A stretch of 64,000 bases of DNA, from assembly GCA_013399305.1 (NCBI GenBank), contig VXAI01000013.1:8261972-8325971 (forward strand). Reading direction: 5' to 3'. Below are positions 14,356 to 27,719 of the stretch, one piece after another. A program made the translations under genes and the position numbers. The notes beneath the pieces are model-generated. The model saw only the letters and a program-made list of their open reading frames with translations. It made no database searches and was not told the origin of the DNA. Positions within the stretch are counted from its first letter, which is position 1. Every line of letters starts with the position of its first letter. This DNA is from Rostratula benghalensis. Lineage: Eukaryota > Chordata > Aves > Charadriiformes > Rostratulidae.

Positions 14356-14810
14356 CATGCACCTTGCCCCCTTCTCAAAGAGCACGTCTTGAAGGTAGTT
14401 CTCAGAGTCTCTACACCAGCACTCCATAAAGCTTGAAGAACATACAAGCTTGTCACCTTTACAACCTCTCTCTTGGCTCAGGGAAGGCCAAGCACCACCA
14501 AGTGCTCATTTCACTGCTAGCAGTAGATTTTATGCTCTTACCACTTCTATTGTGAATATTGCTCTGAACTCTCCTCTCTGATCAATCCATTTTATTAAGG
14601 CTTCTGGGGCCTTGCTACATTTCATACACAGAGGTGTAATTTACAGTTCTGCAGAAAGAAGGCTGTCTTCCAGCTAAATTTTGTCCTTTTTTTTCTTTTT
14701 TTTTGGGGGGGGTGGTTCCCCCTCAGATATAACTGCTGACTTCATGAAAGGCATTAGCCTGCAGCACGTGGTCACCAGAATTAGACCAAGTTCTTGGAAA
14801 AGCTTTGAAG

Positions 14811-14811
14811 N
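14811..14811. other. Single ambiguous base (N)
   Basis: The only N I noticed in the window. It lies about 100 bases after a T-rich then G-rich tract (about 14690-14713), which can be hard to sequence. Confidence 0.9.
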
Positions 14812-16879
14812 TGCTGCAGTAACCCTTTAAGCTCACAGGAAAGAAACCATTAGGCTTCTTGTCTTTGGGCATCATAAACTGAACTCACTCTTCAGCCTCC
14901 CTTGATCCATAATGCTCTCCTGCTCTTTTTATTTGGACACCAGATAAGCATATTGCATTCCATTTGCTTCTTCTTGGTGGGAGCTGGGGACTTCTCAGCC
15001 ACAGAAACCCAGTAGTAATCAGGTGCCAATTTCATGCATGTGGCTCGAAGGCCTCCAGCCTTGTCCATTATCTGGGTTTACAGTGTACCGCTTTGGAGGC
15101 TTACAATAGCTGAAACAAAGAGTAGCTTCAAAATTTCTAAAAACTGTAGTTTATTCCTTACTCCAGATAACACAGAACCGTGTCACCATTCACACAAAGT
15201 TGGAAGACTGGGCACAATCTTCTCTGTTACTGGCATTTTTGGGTTCTGTCTCTTCACACTCCTAGGTCTTTTCTAAGTTCAAGGCAGATTCCTCTACTCG
15301 TTTGTCATTCTTCCTCGTCAAACTCCTTCCTTCACCAGGCCCTGGGTCTCTGTTTCTCCTGGAGCTATTTCTATTGACTGAGTTTGGGGCACAGCCCCAG
15401 TCCTTCAAAGGCTCACAGCCATGTCATGCTCCAGCCTGCTCTCTAATGAGGTCTCCTGAGCAGCCCGAGCCCAAACGTGTCTCCAGACATTTAATAGGAG
15501 GGGGAGGAGGTCAGGGGAGTGGAAATAATTTTGAACTTTCAGAAGAGACATGGAAAAATTGAGTCCAAGAGACTGAGATCCAGAAAGAAAGAACAACAAA
15601 TTAATGGAAGCCAGAAGAGTTCACCTATTTCTCTTCAGGTCAGCTCCTCAGCAGTAAACCCATAGTTTATTTCCTGCGCCATAGGTCTCCATATAAAGCC
15701 AAGAAGATGAAATTCGAAATGAATTTAACTAGCTTTATTTTATTTCAGACAGTGAATCATTTTTATTTGCCTAGTTATTTTTATGAGTCCCTTCACCATT
15801 GTATATGTAAACCTCTCACATAATTATGGGTTTGTCATCACAACACTTCTCCAAGGTACAAAATTGTTATGACCTTATTGTAACTGGAAAATTGAGATGC
15901 AGAAAAATTAGCTACTTTCTCAAGGTCACGTAAGGATTTTCAAATGGAGACTCAGTCTCAGTTCACTGACTTCTCTACCCCACTTGTACAGGTTTATATA
16001 TATATGTGCTTTCATGATTTTGAGATTTTTATAACTGTTAAATGACTGATTAATAGCATTTCATTCATTTATTTTTAAAAAAATAATTAGAACATTTAGT
16101 ACTGCTGACAGATATACTGAGTTGGGATTCTTGGCACATGAGTCACAAATTTCATGTATTATTCAGAGGTTTCATAGGCAGTGATATGACTGCAGTTTAT
16201 AACCCTGCTCTCCCAAGGGGGAGACACTAATTTGTACTGATGGAATCACCAGGAAAAAAAATAAAAGTAGGTATATCCCAACTAATACTAGGAAGACAGG
16301 TGGTTTCGGTAGCTGAACTTAACTCTAACTTTTTGTGAACGTATAGACAAAAAAATCTTACTGTGCTTCTCTGCCTATTTCTTTATATTTCATTATGTAT
16401 GCAATTGTCATTGTTGGGACAATAGTTAATGTAAAATGTTGCAATGCTAATAAAAAAGTGGAATGATCTGCTTCGTAACCCCATAGTTTTCCAGTCCACT
16501 ACAGACCAAAACATTAGAAAAATATAAAGTGGCTTTAATAAACAATATGTTCTGTAGAAACATGAATCAAGCTAAACTTGGGAAATGTATGGAGCTGAGC
16601 AAATAATACTTTTTTGTTCAAAAGCTGAATTACAAAATTTAATGGAAAAAATGCTATTCTTAACACATATTCATTTTTAAAATAGTAATAAAAATGAAAT
16701 TAATTTAAAGAATTTGAACTGATCGGAACAATGCGTAATTTATCGCATTTCAAATAAAACCAAACAAAATTTAGTAAAAAATAGCATAAGGTTTTCAATT
16801 TAGCACTGCTAGCCTTACTCTCCAAAGGTGACAGGATTCAATTACAGTGCAGAAGTACCTTCTTTAACTAGTTTTAAGT

Positions 16880-17660
16880 ACCGATTGTGACTGTTTCAGT
16901 CTGAAACAGGTCGGAGCTATTCTGCTTTTTCGCAACACATTTTTCTTACGTAATTTTCATAATAGCAAGTAACCATTTCATTTCATCCAAGCTTCCACGG
17001 GCCTCTTGGAGCGTACCCGCAGAAGACTCATATTCAAACGTTAATCTTTAACTCAACGCCCCCCACCCCGGTGTTCTCTGAACCAGCCTCCTCGGGTTTT
17101 CCTGTTGAAAAGCCTCCTCACGTCACCGGGGCCCCGGGAGGAACCTCTGGTTACGGCATGTTCTGAAGGCATCTCACCCAGAGCAGGGGAGGGAAGGGAG
17201 GAGAGGGGGGGTGTGTGTTTATTTCCATTGCGGCTAACTTCCCAAACGAAGAACCTAATTATTCAACTCCCACGCTGAGCTTATGGCTGTGAATACAGTG
17301 AATGTATGCCAGTAGCTGCGACAGAGAGGGCTTGGGGCTCTGAAGAGCAGATGCTGGGGTGGTCCCTGCTCCCCAGCAGCACCTGTTGGACTGGGGTCTG
17401 CTGTTGGGTAACCCTTCTGCAGTACAAAGGGAGGTTATATTATTGGGTACATTTTAATTCTTGCTGGTATTAGTCATAGCCTCGGTGACTCATCAATCTG
17501 GCTCACAAAGGAAAGGCAGATTTACCCTTTATAGGGTTTGGCAGTTGGCAGATGATTGTTTCCCCTCTGTGAATCAGACTTTTATTTATTTAGTGTAATC
17601 AAGAAGGAACTGTCTGTTTTGTGACCTTCTAGGTTAGTGAAAGGGAACAAAGGATTTCTC
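16880..17660. promoter_or_regulatory. Candidate regulatory element with local CpG cluster
   Basis: About a dozen CpGs lie within some 270 bases (about 16910-17165) in an otherwise CpG-poor region. Also present are a 19-base near-palindrome at 16891-16909, a TGACGTG-type site read on the minus strand near 17119-17125, the GC palindrome CCGGGGCCCCGG at 17126-17137 and an AP-1-like TGACTCA at 17486-17492. No coding exon is evident. It may be an enhancer or the promoter of an unannotated transcript; this is inference from composition and motifs. Confidence 0.35.
16891..16909. repeat. Inverted repeat CTGTTTCAG-T-CTGAAACAG
   Basis: Two perfect 9-base arms around a single central T. The TTTC-N5-GAAA core could be a dimer-binding site. 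Confidence 0.85.
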
Positions 17661-20600
17661 TTTATTATTATTATTTTTTTGGCATCGTGCAGTTAGCAGA
17701 ACAATGCAAAACTATGATAAAGGATCATACTCTGGTTGGCTGGCTGCTTGGACTATAGCTGCATGTCACATTATTATTCCAGTTGCTCTGAAGAATTCTT
17801 TTACATGAGCAGAAATAACCATTTTATTGCAAATAAAGTAGAATCTATACTCTTTAGGATGAACTGGGGAAATTTACTCCTCTCCAGCAGATACCTAGAT
17901 AGCTATTTAATGTGTAAGGCACTGAAAGTTCTCAATTTTGCTAAGCTAGATGAAAACAAAAAGAGAGTTTTGCAACATGCCTGGCTACTGGACAGAGTAC
18001 ATCCTGCCAGACTACAGACATATCTCATGCAAATTACAGGAGGAAAAAAAAAAATAATCAGATGGCAGGCAGGGACTGTGGTATGCAGTTTAAGGACAGC
18101 AATCTGGGTAACAGACCTAAAATACATATAAAGATTGCTCAATGACAGTGAAACTGAAAGAAATTATAAAAAGCTAAGAGTAACTAACCAGAAATAATTA
18201 ATTGGTTACTGCTTCTTATCCAGATAAGCGAAAATGCAATTTGGAAAGTTCATGCAGTTCCTAAACTTTGTATTTTGTTTCAAGAAAACAGCTTTACCAG
18301 CATGAAGCACACTGATTCACTCCCTGCTCCTGGCACTCTGTAGGCATTTTGCTGAGACCTGTAAATGATCTGCAATATGTTCAGGGAATGCCAACAAACA
18401 TTATTCATGACTACAGCTGCATTTGGTCACATAGTTTTTGAAGCTGGTTATTTCTAAATATTTTCCCCTCTACATTTAACTAGGGGAAGGTTTTAAATGC
18501 AGTGAAAAAACTTGGTGTTCCATGAAGTTAAGTTGGTGATTGAACTGTGTGGAATCAAACATCACCAATAGTGATGGGAAAAAAAGAGGTTTGTTTTGTT
18601 GTTTTTTTTTTTTTTTTTTTTTTTTTTCCCCTTCAAGTTTATTTAAAGACATTTTCATTAGTGTCCCCTGTCGAAAGCTGTAGCAGGGTCCAGTGTCCCT
18701 GCAGGGTGAGCAGCCTGCATGAGGGTGTCCCTGTCATGGGTGGGGGCACCAGCCTCCCCAGTGGTGGTGCAGGGCCTCTGAACGTTGCACCCAGGAGGGG
18801 AGGGCTTCTTCCTTACTGCATTTCTGTGCTGCCACACTGTAAAGGTCATAAGTGGGCTGTTTACTAAAAGCCTTGGTGGAAGGAGAGTATATTTGGAAGA
18901 AAAAATTGGGAAAACTCCAGTTCATCAAGCTACATACTTAAGAAGGTACATTGCAGAGTAATCCGTGCTTCTTTTAAATCAACACTTTCTAGAACATTTA
19001 AAGGCTGTAACTTTGAGATGGGGGGAAAAGTGTGTTAGGTGCAAACAAAGCATGACTGCCTAATCAGTTTAGCAGGGTTATTATCATGAAAGCTTCCATG
19101 AACAATTTCTTTATTAAGCAGATCTAATCAAGATTAAATTACCAAATCAAGAGTGTTTTCCAGCAAAGAGTATGCTTTGCTTAGCAGTGTATTTTCAATA
19201 TATCAAATAATCAAAGGATACTACATGTTACTTTTCATTGGGATCTGTAAGGACAGGAAAAACAGTTATCTGTGGAAAATGGTTTCAGCGGAAGAAGAAT
19301 AAGTGATGTCTTGAGGTCTCTTTCACCCTTATATTTTTAACTGTTGACGGAAACATAAAATGATGGCAAACCGTGTCAGTGGATCTGAATTCAGAGAAGC
19401 ACAATTTGACCTGAAAAGAAATTGATTCTGTTGAAGTCAGTAGGAGGTCTCTGAGTAGATCATAATTCCTGCTTAAAGCTACAGTGTTTTTTGACTTAAA
19501 GGAATACTTAAAGAAGCAGTTATCTTGAAGAATGTACTTAGACCACATTCCCAGTTTCTTTACTCTGATGCTGATAATACAGTGACACATCACTGTGATC
19601 ACAATTTTAGTGCGGCTTCATCTGAAATACCCTCAAAGAAACTGTTACAGAATTTTGTAGCGTGGGCTATGAGATAACCTCTTGCAGGTAAAATGATCAA
19701 GAATACAACTAAACTGAGGAGAACATGACTTGTGAACACACAAGCCCTCTTTGTTCTTCCGCTTTCTTTTCCTCAGAAATGTAGTGCTCCTGAGACCAAC
19801 AGCTGTCAACGATATATGAATAAAAATAATACATAGTATTATTTATTATGCCCTGTTGTGTTGGGCAGTGTGCAAAGACAGAGAAATCAAAGATAGAAAT
19901 AGTAATGATTTTATTATGGCTTTCTTTTATTATAGACTTTTAGTGTTTCTCTTCAAGCCTTTCATCCCCTTTTTCTAGTGCTATGTGAGAGTCTCAACTA
20001 TTGTTTAATTTAAAAAAAAAAAAAAGCAGGAAAACTTTGAGTCCAAAATCAGACACAGAACAGAAAGATGACAGACTTTTTTTTTTTCCCCCCAATTTCT
20101 TAAGTGACACAATTTTAAGGTGAACCTCAAAATTTATTTTCATTTGCTCTGGATTTGAGGGACTACCTATACTAAGAAAAAAAGCAGACTCTAAGCTAGA
20201 CAAGCCATTCTGTCTACATATACAAGATAAGCAAGGAGTGGGGGAAGTTAACTATTGTTAAGAAAGTGGAAATTAAGCATAAGGAGATTAAATTGCCAGC
20301 ACTTTCAACACTTGGTTATGTAGATAAGGTCAGTGCCCAGGAGGGCACAGAGACAGTCTGTGGGAGAGCTGGGAACTGACCCTGGTGGCTCCTTGGGAAA
20401 GAAGACAAGTGACATCAGGTGTGAATGAAGCAGCACTCACCAGTGCAAAAGCTGAATCAGCTGCAAAGCCTAGTACTTTCTTAATGAAGTAAAGCCCATG
20501 GGTAAGAAATCAGTAAATATTACCAAATAAAACCAAACCAAACTACTCACCAGTATTGATTGCAGGAAAATTAATTTATCTGAAAATGACTCAAGGGTGA

Positions 20601-23600
20601 GAATGCATTTCAGTGAAATCTCTTCTTTTTTCCCTGCTCTCACATCTGTCCTTAGACACTGAGTTGTGATTGCTGTTGGAGACAGGATGTTGGTCTACAT
20701 GGACTTTTGTTGTGACCTACCACAACGGTCCCAGGGGCTATAAGGTTATGAGGGACACTTAATGACAGCAGCTGAAGATCTAAGCCATCAGCTGTTGGAA
20801 GTTCTCTTGGCTGTTACATGAGTTTTATGGCTACCAAGTAGTTTCCAGAGATGCCTTTTCCCAGAATCTCTTGGCCCTACAAATAAAGCAATTCTGCACG
20901 GTTCTAGACACTTTAGACTGTCTGTGAGTCACTTGTTGGGACTGCAGCTTATGGAAGGGGTCAGATGCTTCATTAACAAGAGTAGGCTGCTCCACACTGG
21001 AAAAATCTTTTTTCCTCAGTATACCCTTGACAGTTCTAAAATCTAAGAAATGGGTTTCCACAAATAAACAACATCTGTGTGTTATCAGTATTATCCATCT
21101 TCAGAATGGAACACATTCATCTGGGTAGAGCCTGAAAACCCTCCCAGGAATATTTCAAATCCATTTCCTAGGTAAAGCAAACAGTTACTTATGCCCAACC
21201 CTCCATCCCACAACAATTCCTGCATTTGCAAGGAACCCCAGTGACCTCTCTGGGTCCATACAGGCTAACCAAGCTGCAGGACAGGGGATTACCTTTTATA
21301 ATTAGTTCAGTATGGTTTTTGGATGGGCATACTTCAATTCTGTCACTTCTTCCTAAATGAGAGAATTCAATTTAGATTGACATGCAGGAATGTATGAAAA
21401 GGTACAAAGAGTCTTAAATAAAAAAGCGTCAAATATCCAACTAAGCTGAAATATGGTATCTAAATTATCAGATGAGAAATGCAATTCTTAAATCTACTGA
21501 TGCACTCTTGTTTCCATTTCAAACAAATACATTTCTGTGTGATTAAAAGAAAGACCTGGAGTGGCTGTAAGTAGTTTGGAAGGAAATTAAACCACATTGT
21601 TGTCATATATTAAGAAGAAATATGCGTGAATCTCAATGATTGGTAGAAATATAGTCCAAATTTTGGGGGAAAACCATCATAGTTTTACTACAAATGAAAG
21701 CTTTATTTTAAACATTGCAATGTTTAGGTAAAACAGAAAAAGAATATGTAGGTGGCACTTCAATTTTCAGTCCTTAGAAGAAAGTCTATGTCTAAAAAAA
21801 GCTGGAGGGTGGAAATGAATTGCTTTCTTGCAGTGCTTTTACTCAGGTTGGAGTTACTATTCCTAGTAACTAACCATGTGTGAGTTATTCCTTCAGCAGA
21901 CTGACTTGTGGATTCAACAATTTAATCAAACTATGGCTCAAACTTATATTGTAATATAATTATTTGCAGAGAAACAGAGTAAATGAAAAAAAAATCTTAC
22001 CTTTCTCTTTTCCTCCCCAAAATCCATTGGTGAAAGGGTTAGTAGTTCTTCAGGTTCCCATTTCTAACCCCCTTTGCCTTCTTGACTGCAAGACATTACT
22101 GATTTTCAATTAAGTGATAGTGACTGACTGCTCCAGGTACACTGCCAGTCTGTTGCAAAGTAAAATGGGTTTATAAAACATCACCTATGAAGATTGGCTA
22201 AGCTGCCTGCTTGACTGGCGTGACCATGTGCACGACATCTGATTTGACTGACAGGCAATTAGGATGTGCTAATTTGTGCTTGTGGGAACATATCATTGAA
22301 GTGCCTTACCCGGTGCTTCACCACATTAAAAAGCATATTGCGTCAAGGTTGTCATAAAAGTTTTATTTTATTGATAGTACATGTAACTTGAAAATATAGC
22401 CATGTACCAAGTGACATTTTACATTTTCTATCCCTGTTTTACTCATTCTAGTTTCTTATGATCAAGCTTTCTGTGTCTTCCTTCCAGTACCAAGTGTACT
22501 TCCAGAGAAAAAGACATTAGATATTATCACTTATTTTAGGATTTTTATTATAATTCAGAGGATCTCAGGACCACACAAGAAGGTCCTTGGCAAATGCCGA
22601 ATACAGAGTTTTCCACAATCCTGGGTGGTTTCCTTTTTGAGAATCTTTTAGTTGTGATCAAACAGTTATGAAAACATTTTAATATGCAGGAACTGAAGTG
22701 CTGTGCTCTTCTGTCTCAACAAGCCATTAACACATTTTTGGTTAAGACTCCACATCCAGATAAGCTCCTAACAGGGAGCTACCTCTCCCTACCTGCATTC
22801 TTTCCACCAGAAACAGATTTACTTTTTTTTTTTTTTTTTAAATCTCCATGGGTGTAACAGAAATCTGTAGATTCATAGATAGGTAGGAATAAAAGAAATT
22901 ACTCCTCTATGACAGTTTGGTGGCCAGGTGATTTCACCCCCTTATATTTCTGCATTCTGTTTGTGTAATTTTGAAAAAGAAATAGTTTAGAAGACTGATA
23001 GCATTCATAGCATTTTCTCTTTCTGCTTGCATGTGACAGCAGAGATCGTAGGTCTTAATGTTGTATTTAAATTTTTTTCAATATTTTGAGCTGATAAGGT
23101 TTGCTGTTTTGAATGTAACTGTAAAAGATATGCATTAAACATGGAATCAGTTGGAATTCTGTAGAAACAAATGGATAATTAACCGGAATTACTTTGACCC
23201 TCTGAAAGTCAGGTGCCTAGTCTAAGCTAAAGAGCTACCATCAAAAGTGAGAAGGAGAGAAACACGAGAGGTATGATTCAGTCTATTCATTCAGAAATAC
23301 ATGTCTAAAGTAGCATCACCCTCTGGAGATGCTTGCCTCCTCTCGCTACTAACAGGCTGAGCTTTGGTGATCAGCTTCAATTTGACACCTTACTTTTAAA
23401 TGGCTCAAATTAGGTGACATGAACTTTATCTTACCATTATCTATTTCGACCCAATAGAGCAAAGCATTTAATAGCAAGCTTATACTTAAGAGTAAGACAA
23501 GCACCGTAAATCTTTTTAAGTGTTTTGCTGGAGCAGGTCCAGAGTGCTCATCAGTGTGCAGGATCAAACACTGTGTCCTTTGATGGTGTTTGGCACTTCA

Positions 23601-26600
23601 AATTCCTACTGATATTGTTGCTCTAATGTGCAGTTACAGCTTTGAAATATGAAAGCCAGACAGGAAAGGATTTGTTCATCACTTGTCCACACTGCTGTCT
23701 TTACCAGAGGGAAGTAAAGGTGTAGAAAAGGAGCTTGCACATCTCACACCTCGCTGAATACTGAGCATCTGAAAGCAATTTTCATTGAGGATCTTCTTAA
23801 ACAGGCACGGACACTGAAGTGGGAATAGATTTCACATCCATTTATTGAATTTACTTGATGATCTGCTAAGCTTACTCCAGGCATCTGCTGTAGGTGCAAT
23901 TCAGGACATATGACTTTAGGAATCCAAATTTCCTGTATGGTCCATGGGAAGAGACACTCAGAAGGCCAGTGGGAACACCAGTGTTAGCTGCCCATAATCT
24001 CCAGTGTTGCCCATTTTACTGTTTAATTGCAACATTTATACTTGGTTGTTTCCTGGCAAGGTGTAAAGTACACATGGAAAATTGAGATATTGCTAGAACA
24101 GAGAGCACCTTTTCGAGCCCATTTAACTCCCCTGTGAATTGGCAAGCAAGCTCCTCTTTCCCTGAAGTCTTGGGTCTAAGCAGCACAAAAGTGTTTTTCA
24201 CACGGTATTTACCATATTTTACAGTACTATTTCACAGCAATCTAGATAAATGGCCTACATAAACTGTGTTGCAGTTTGAGTAGGAGAGGCTAACTCTATT
24301 TGCATACATATCACAAAGATAAAAAAGAAGCGACTTCACAAATGTTGTGCCTTGGCTTTGAACTGGGTCAATATAAACACGTTATCATCATGCCAAAATA
24401 AACATGTTGAATTTGTGGCATATTTCCAGAAGATCAGATTTTGACTCGCTTAGCCACCCAGTTTAGTTTCCAAAATTACCTGAAAGAGTAAAATACTTCT
24501 CTCGCCTACATCGCTGTTGTTTTAGGCCAAGGAGAGGAATGGCTTAAGCTGCTCTGCCCTGACTTTCATTATACTGTTTGACTTATTACAAATCTAGTCA
24601 AAACAAAGGAAAGAAAACATTTCAGATTTTGAAGACTATTACATACTGATTTATTTGCAGCTTATATAAAACAGAACTTTGCATTCGCTACTCTGGCTTC
24701 AGTTGCCACAATAGGTGTTTGGCAGTGCTGCTCATCCAAGATGACTCACATTTTTTTGTGAGGCTCCACTGCAAATAACTTCGTTCTGTGAAGTCTTGTC
24801 TAAGATAGTGGCCAGAATCTTTTCTCTCCCACCCATGGCAGGAAGTGAATTAATCTGCTTAAGGTGGCAGACATTGACTGGTCAGTGTGCTGGACAAGTA
24901 AACCAGCAAAAAGAGAAATTTAGTGTGGAAAGGACCAATTTCTACACTTGCATCACTTTCTGACACAAAGGAGAAGTGAAAATATCACCTTAACCTATTT
25001 GTTGATGTGAAGCATTGTTTATTAATTTAAAGAAGAGGTCTTATCCTGACATGCTTATTAAGGTTAAATGTGAATGTCAGTATTTCTGGTAACCCTCAAG
25101 TGCATTGCAGTCTTGCTGGTTTTGCAGACCACTGGTATACTGAGAGCTGAGCTCTGAAGTCAGACAGATGTCTAACAACCAGCCACCTTCACCGTACTCA
25201 AGGAAAGAGTAGGAACACAGGAGGTGCACTGCAATTATCTGCAGGACCTTTTCATGATCTCAGGTATGTCTTTAATAGAAAATATGTAATAAAGGACATG
25301 TCACAAAGGACTTGTTTTGTGATATACAGTTGTTAGTGAGCCCTTTGTAGAGCTCTGGCCATGCTGAGGTGCACAAGCTGGTGTGGCCAGCAGAGAGAAA
25401 GAAGTGCTGGCTGTGGTAGGAGGGTTACAGTCCCGTCTCAAAAGTAAAATTCAGTGGTTTGGATTTTCACAGCTTTTGTGACACCAGAGCCATCAGACTC
25501 TAGCATAGCCTTTGAATCAGAGTGAAACACAGAACTTTAGATATTTGCATCAATATCTACATATCAGAACAGATGATGTAAAGTATCACCTCAATCTTGC
25601 AGAGTTCAGAGATTTTCTCATCACCTGCCCATGAACTATATGTGATTGTGCTGACATTTCTGAGGGATTATGTACTTGAACTAGTATCAGATCGTGTCTA
25701 GGCTGCTAAATAAAAAAGACCAGAGACAGAAGTAGAGCACTTGTCTCCATGTCATCCACACTGTCCAACATTTTTTTTCCTTACTCAGTTTTGGTCATGT
25801 TCTAATAGCTCCTTCTAAGTCAATATTTAGTGCAGTCTGATGGACTAAGAGACAGTTCATTTGGGGGACCCAAAAGCAACATTTCCCAAAGACAACCATT
25901 TTTGGCTTATTCCCAACACAGTTTTCTACTATTATGTGCCAGAGTTTACGTCATCACTTGTCTCCAAATGGTCTTATGCTACTTTTCCAGGCATACAACC
26001 TCAATGCCATGCTGTAAATAAGCTGTGCCACAGTCCTGAGAGTAAGAGCATCTAGCAAGCTTTGTTTTAACTCAAGAGAAACTGCCAGCTACACGCATAC
26101 ATCCTGGACAATGGGCTTTTTGGTCTTTTGTCCTTACTAAAGCAAATTCTTCACCCACAACATTTTTTGATTTAAGCCCAGAAGAAAGAAGTGCCTCCTA
26201 ACTGTCAAGCAGTTAAATTGGCTGCTGACTGGTACAACAGGCGTGTGCAGCTGGGCAGGTCTCAGTTCCATAAAATTATACCTTCACTTTTTTTTTTTTT
26301 TTTCTATTCTGTGTGAAGTGGAGAATCCTGTGAAAATAATTTGCTGGATTAGATTACTCAGATCTCCTGTTGGTTAATTTGTAGATGAATGTAAAGGGGA
26401 GGATATGTGCTAGCTGATGGGGTGGGGCTTTGACATTCTTCAGAGGCTTCTAATTCCTGTCCTGTTATGGGAGTCTCTAGGGGACCCTTTTAGTGGAGCT
26501 CCCTCTTCCTGTTACCTCCACTAATGGGACTGAGACCTGTGTACCACCACGTATGACAAATGCTGGCAGGCTCCTTTGAGATGGGAGACTTAAATTCCAA

Positions 26601-26818
26601 ATCCTCTTCCGTTCCCACAAACTTTGTATCAGTAGCAATGTGCTCTAATTGATTTGAAAGATGAGGAACTTCCAGACACAACCTTTTCCTGTGCTAACGG
26701 TATCTCATACCCTATAGAATTTCTATGAATGATTAGCAGTAACAGTGCTGTCATAGCAAACAATACTTAGAACAAAGCAATCTTAAGAAGACTATTTTGG
26801 ATTGTTTTGGATTAAATC
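17661..26818. other. Intergenic DNA, no gene seen
   Basis: AT-rich, with long T tracts at 18602-18627, 20079-20089 (approximate), 22813-22829 (approximate) and 26290-26302 (approximate). No known repeat family or exon was recognised. Segments around 22140-22345 and 24230-24440 read as non-repetitive, motif-rich sequence of the kind often conserved, but conservation cannot be judged here. Confidence 0.6.
18602..18627. repeat. Homopolymer T26
   Basis: An uninterrupted run of 26 T. A poly-A reading on the minus strand could mark a retrotransposed end, but no retrocopy is recognised beside it. Confidence 0.9.
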
Positions 26819-27719
26819 TCATAGAATGGTTTGGGTTGGAAGAAATCTTAAAAGGTCATCTGGCCTGACCCCCTTGCAATGAGCAGAAACATCTTCAACT
26901 AGATCAGGTTGCTCAGAGCCACATCCAATCTGACTTTGAATATTTCCAGGGATGGGGCACCTACCACTTCTCTGGGCAACTTGTGTTTCACTACCCTCAT
27001 TGTAAAAAAAAATCTAGACTGAATTTACACTCTTTTAATTTAAACCTATTAACCCTTGTCCTATTGCAACAGGCCCTGATAAAAAGCATGTCCCCATCTT
27101 TTCTGTAAGCCTCCTTCAGGTACTGAAAGGCCACAGTAATGTCTCCCCAGAGCTTTCTCCTCTCCAGGCTGGACAACCCCAGCCTTCTCAGCTTGTCTTC
27201 GTAGGTGAGGTGTTCCATCCCTTTAATCATTTTTGTGTCTCTCTTCCAGACTTGTTCCACCAGGTCCATGCCTTTCCTGTGTTGAGAACTTCAGAGATAG
27301 ACGCAGTGCTCCAGATGGGGGTCTCACAAGAGCACAGTAGAGTGGCAGAATCAAATCCCTGGCCACGCTTCTTTTGATGCAGCCCATAATATGGTTGGCC
27401 TTATGGGCTGCAAGCATGTATGTCCAGCTTTTCACCTACCAGTACCCCTAAGTCCTTCTTGGCAGGGCTGCTCTCACTCCCTTCATCCCCCAGCCAGTAT
27501 TGATACTGGGGGTTGCCCCAGCCCACGTACAGGTTCCTTCCCTTGGCTTTGTTGAACCTCGTGAGGTTCACTTCTCAAGCTTATCCAGGTCCATCTGGAT
27601 GGCATCTTGTCTTTCAGGCATGGCAACTGTACCACTCACCTTGGTGTTGTTGTCTTGCTGAGGGTGCACTTGATCCTGTTGTCTCTGGTGTTAATGATGA
27701 TATTAAACAGTACTGGATG
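26819..27719 (-). mobile_element. CR1 LINE, 5'-truncated, minus strand
   Basis: The 3' end is at 26819, where the plus strand begins TCATAGAATGGTTTGGGTTGG, the complement of the CR1 terminus. Reading on the minus strand, fragments of the reverse-transcriptase ORF2 C-terminus appear in order: DLGVLV at about 27450, a NHIMGCIKRSVARDLILPLY segment at about 27330-27390, and MIKGMEHLTYEDKLRRLGL at about 27160-27235. Frames are broken between these pieces, so the element is inactive. About 0.9 kb of a roughly 4.5-kb family remains. Confidence 0.9.

Larger units (their letters stand above)
4698..16879. other. Intergenic DNA, no gene seen
   Basis: Mostly AT-rich with several T-rich tracts (for example 7649-7676, 8581-8594 and 12514-12532). 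I recognise no coding exon, tRNA, rRNA or CR1 copy. Short tandem and inverted repeats inside it are listed separately. The longest open frame (minus, 10283-9726) matches no family I know. Confidence 0.65.

Noticed and set aside
17736..18131. 131-codon frame next to the candidate CpG element
   Set aside because: No recognisable motif. The frame crosses an A-rich tract and ends arbitrarily. Proximity to the CpG segment alone is not support.
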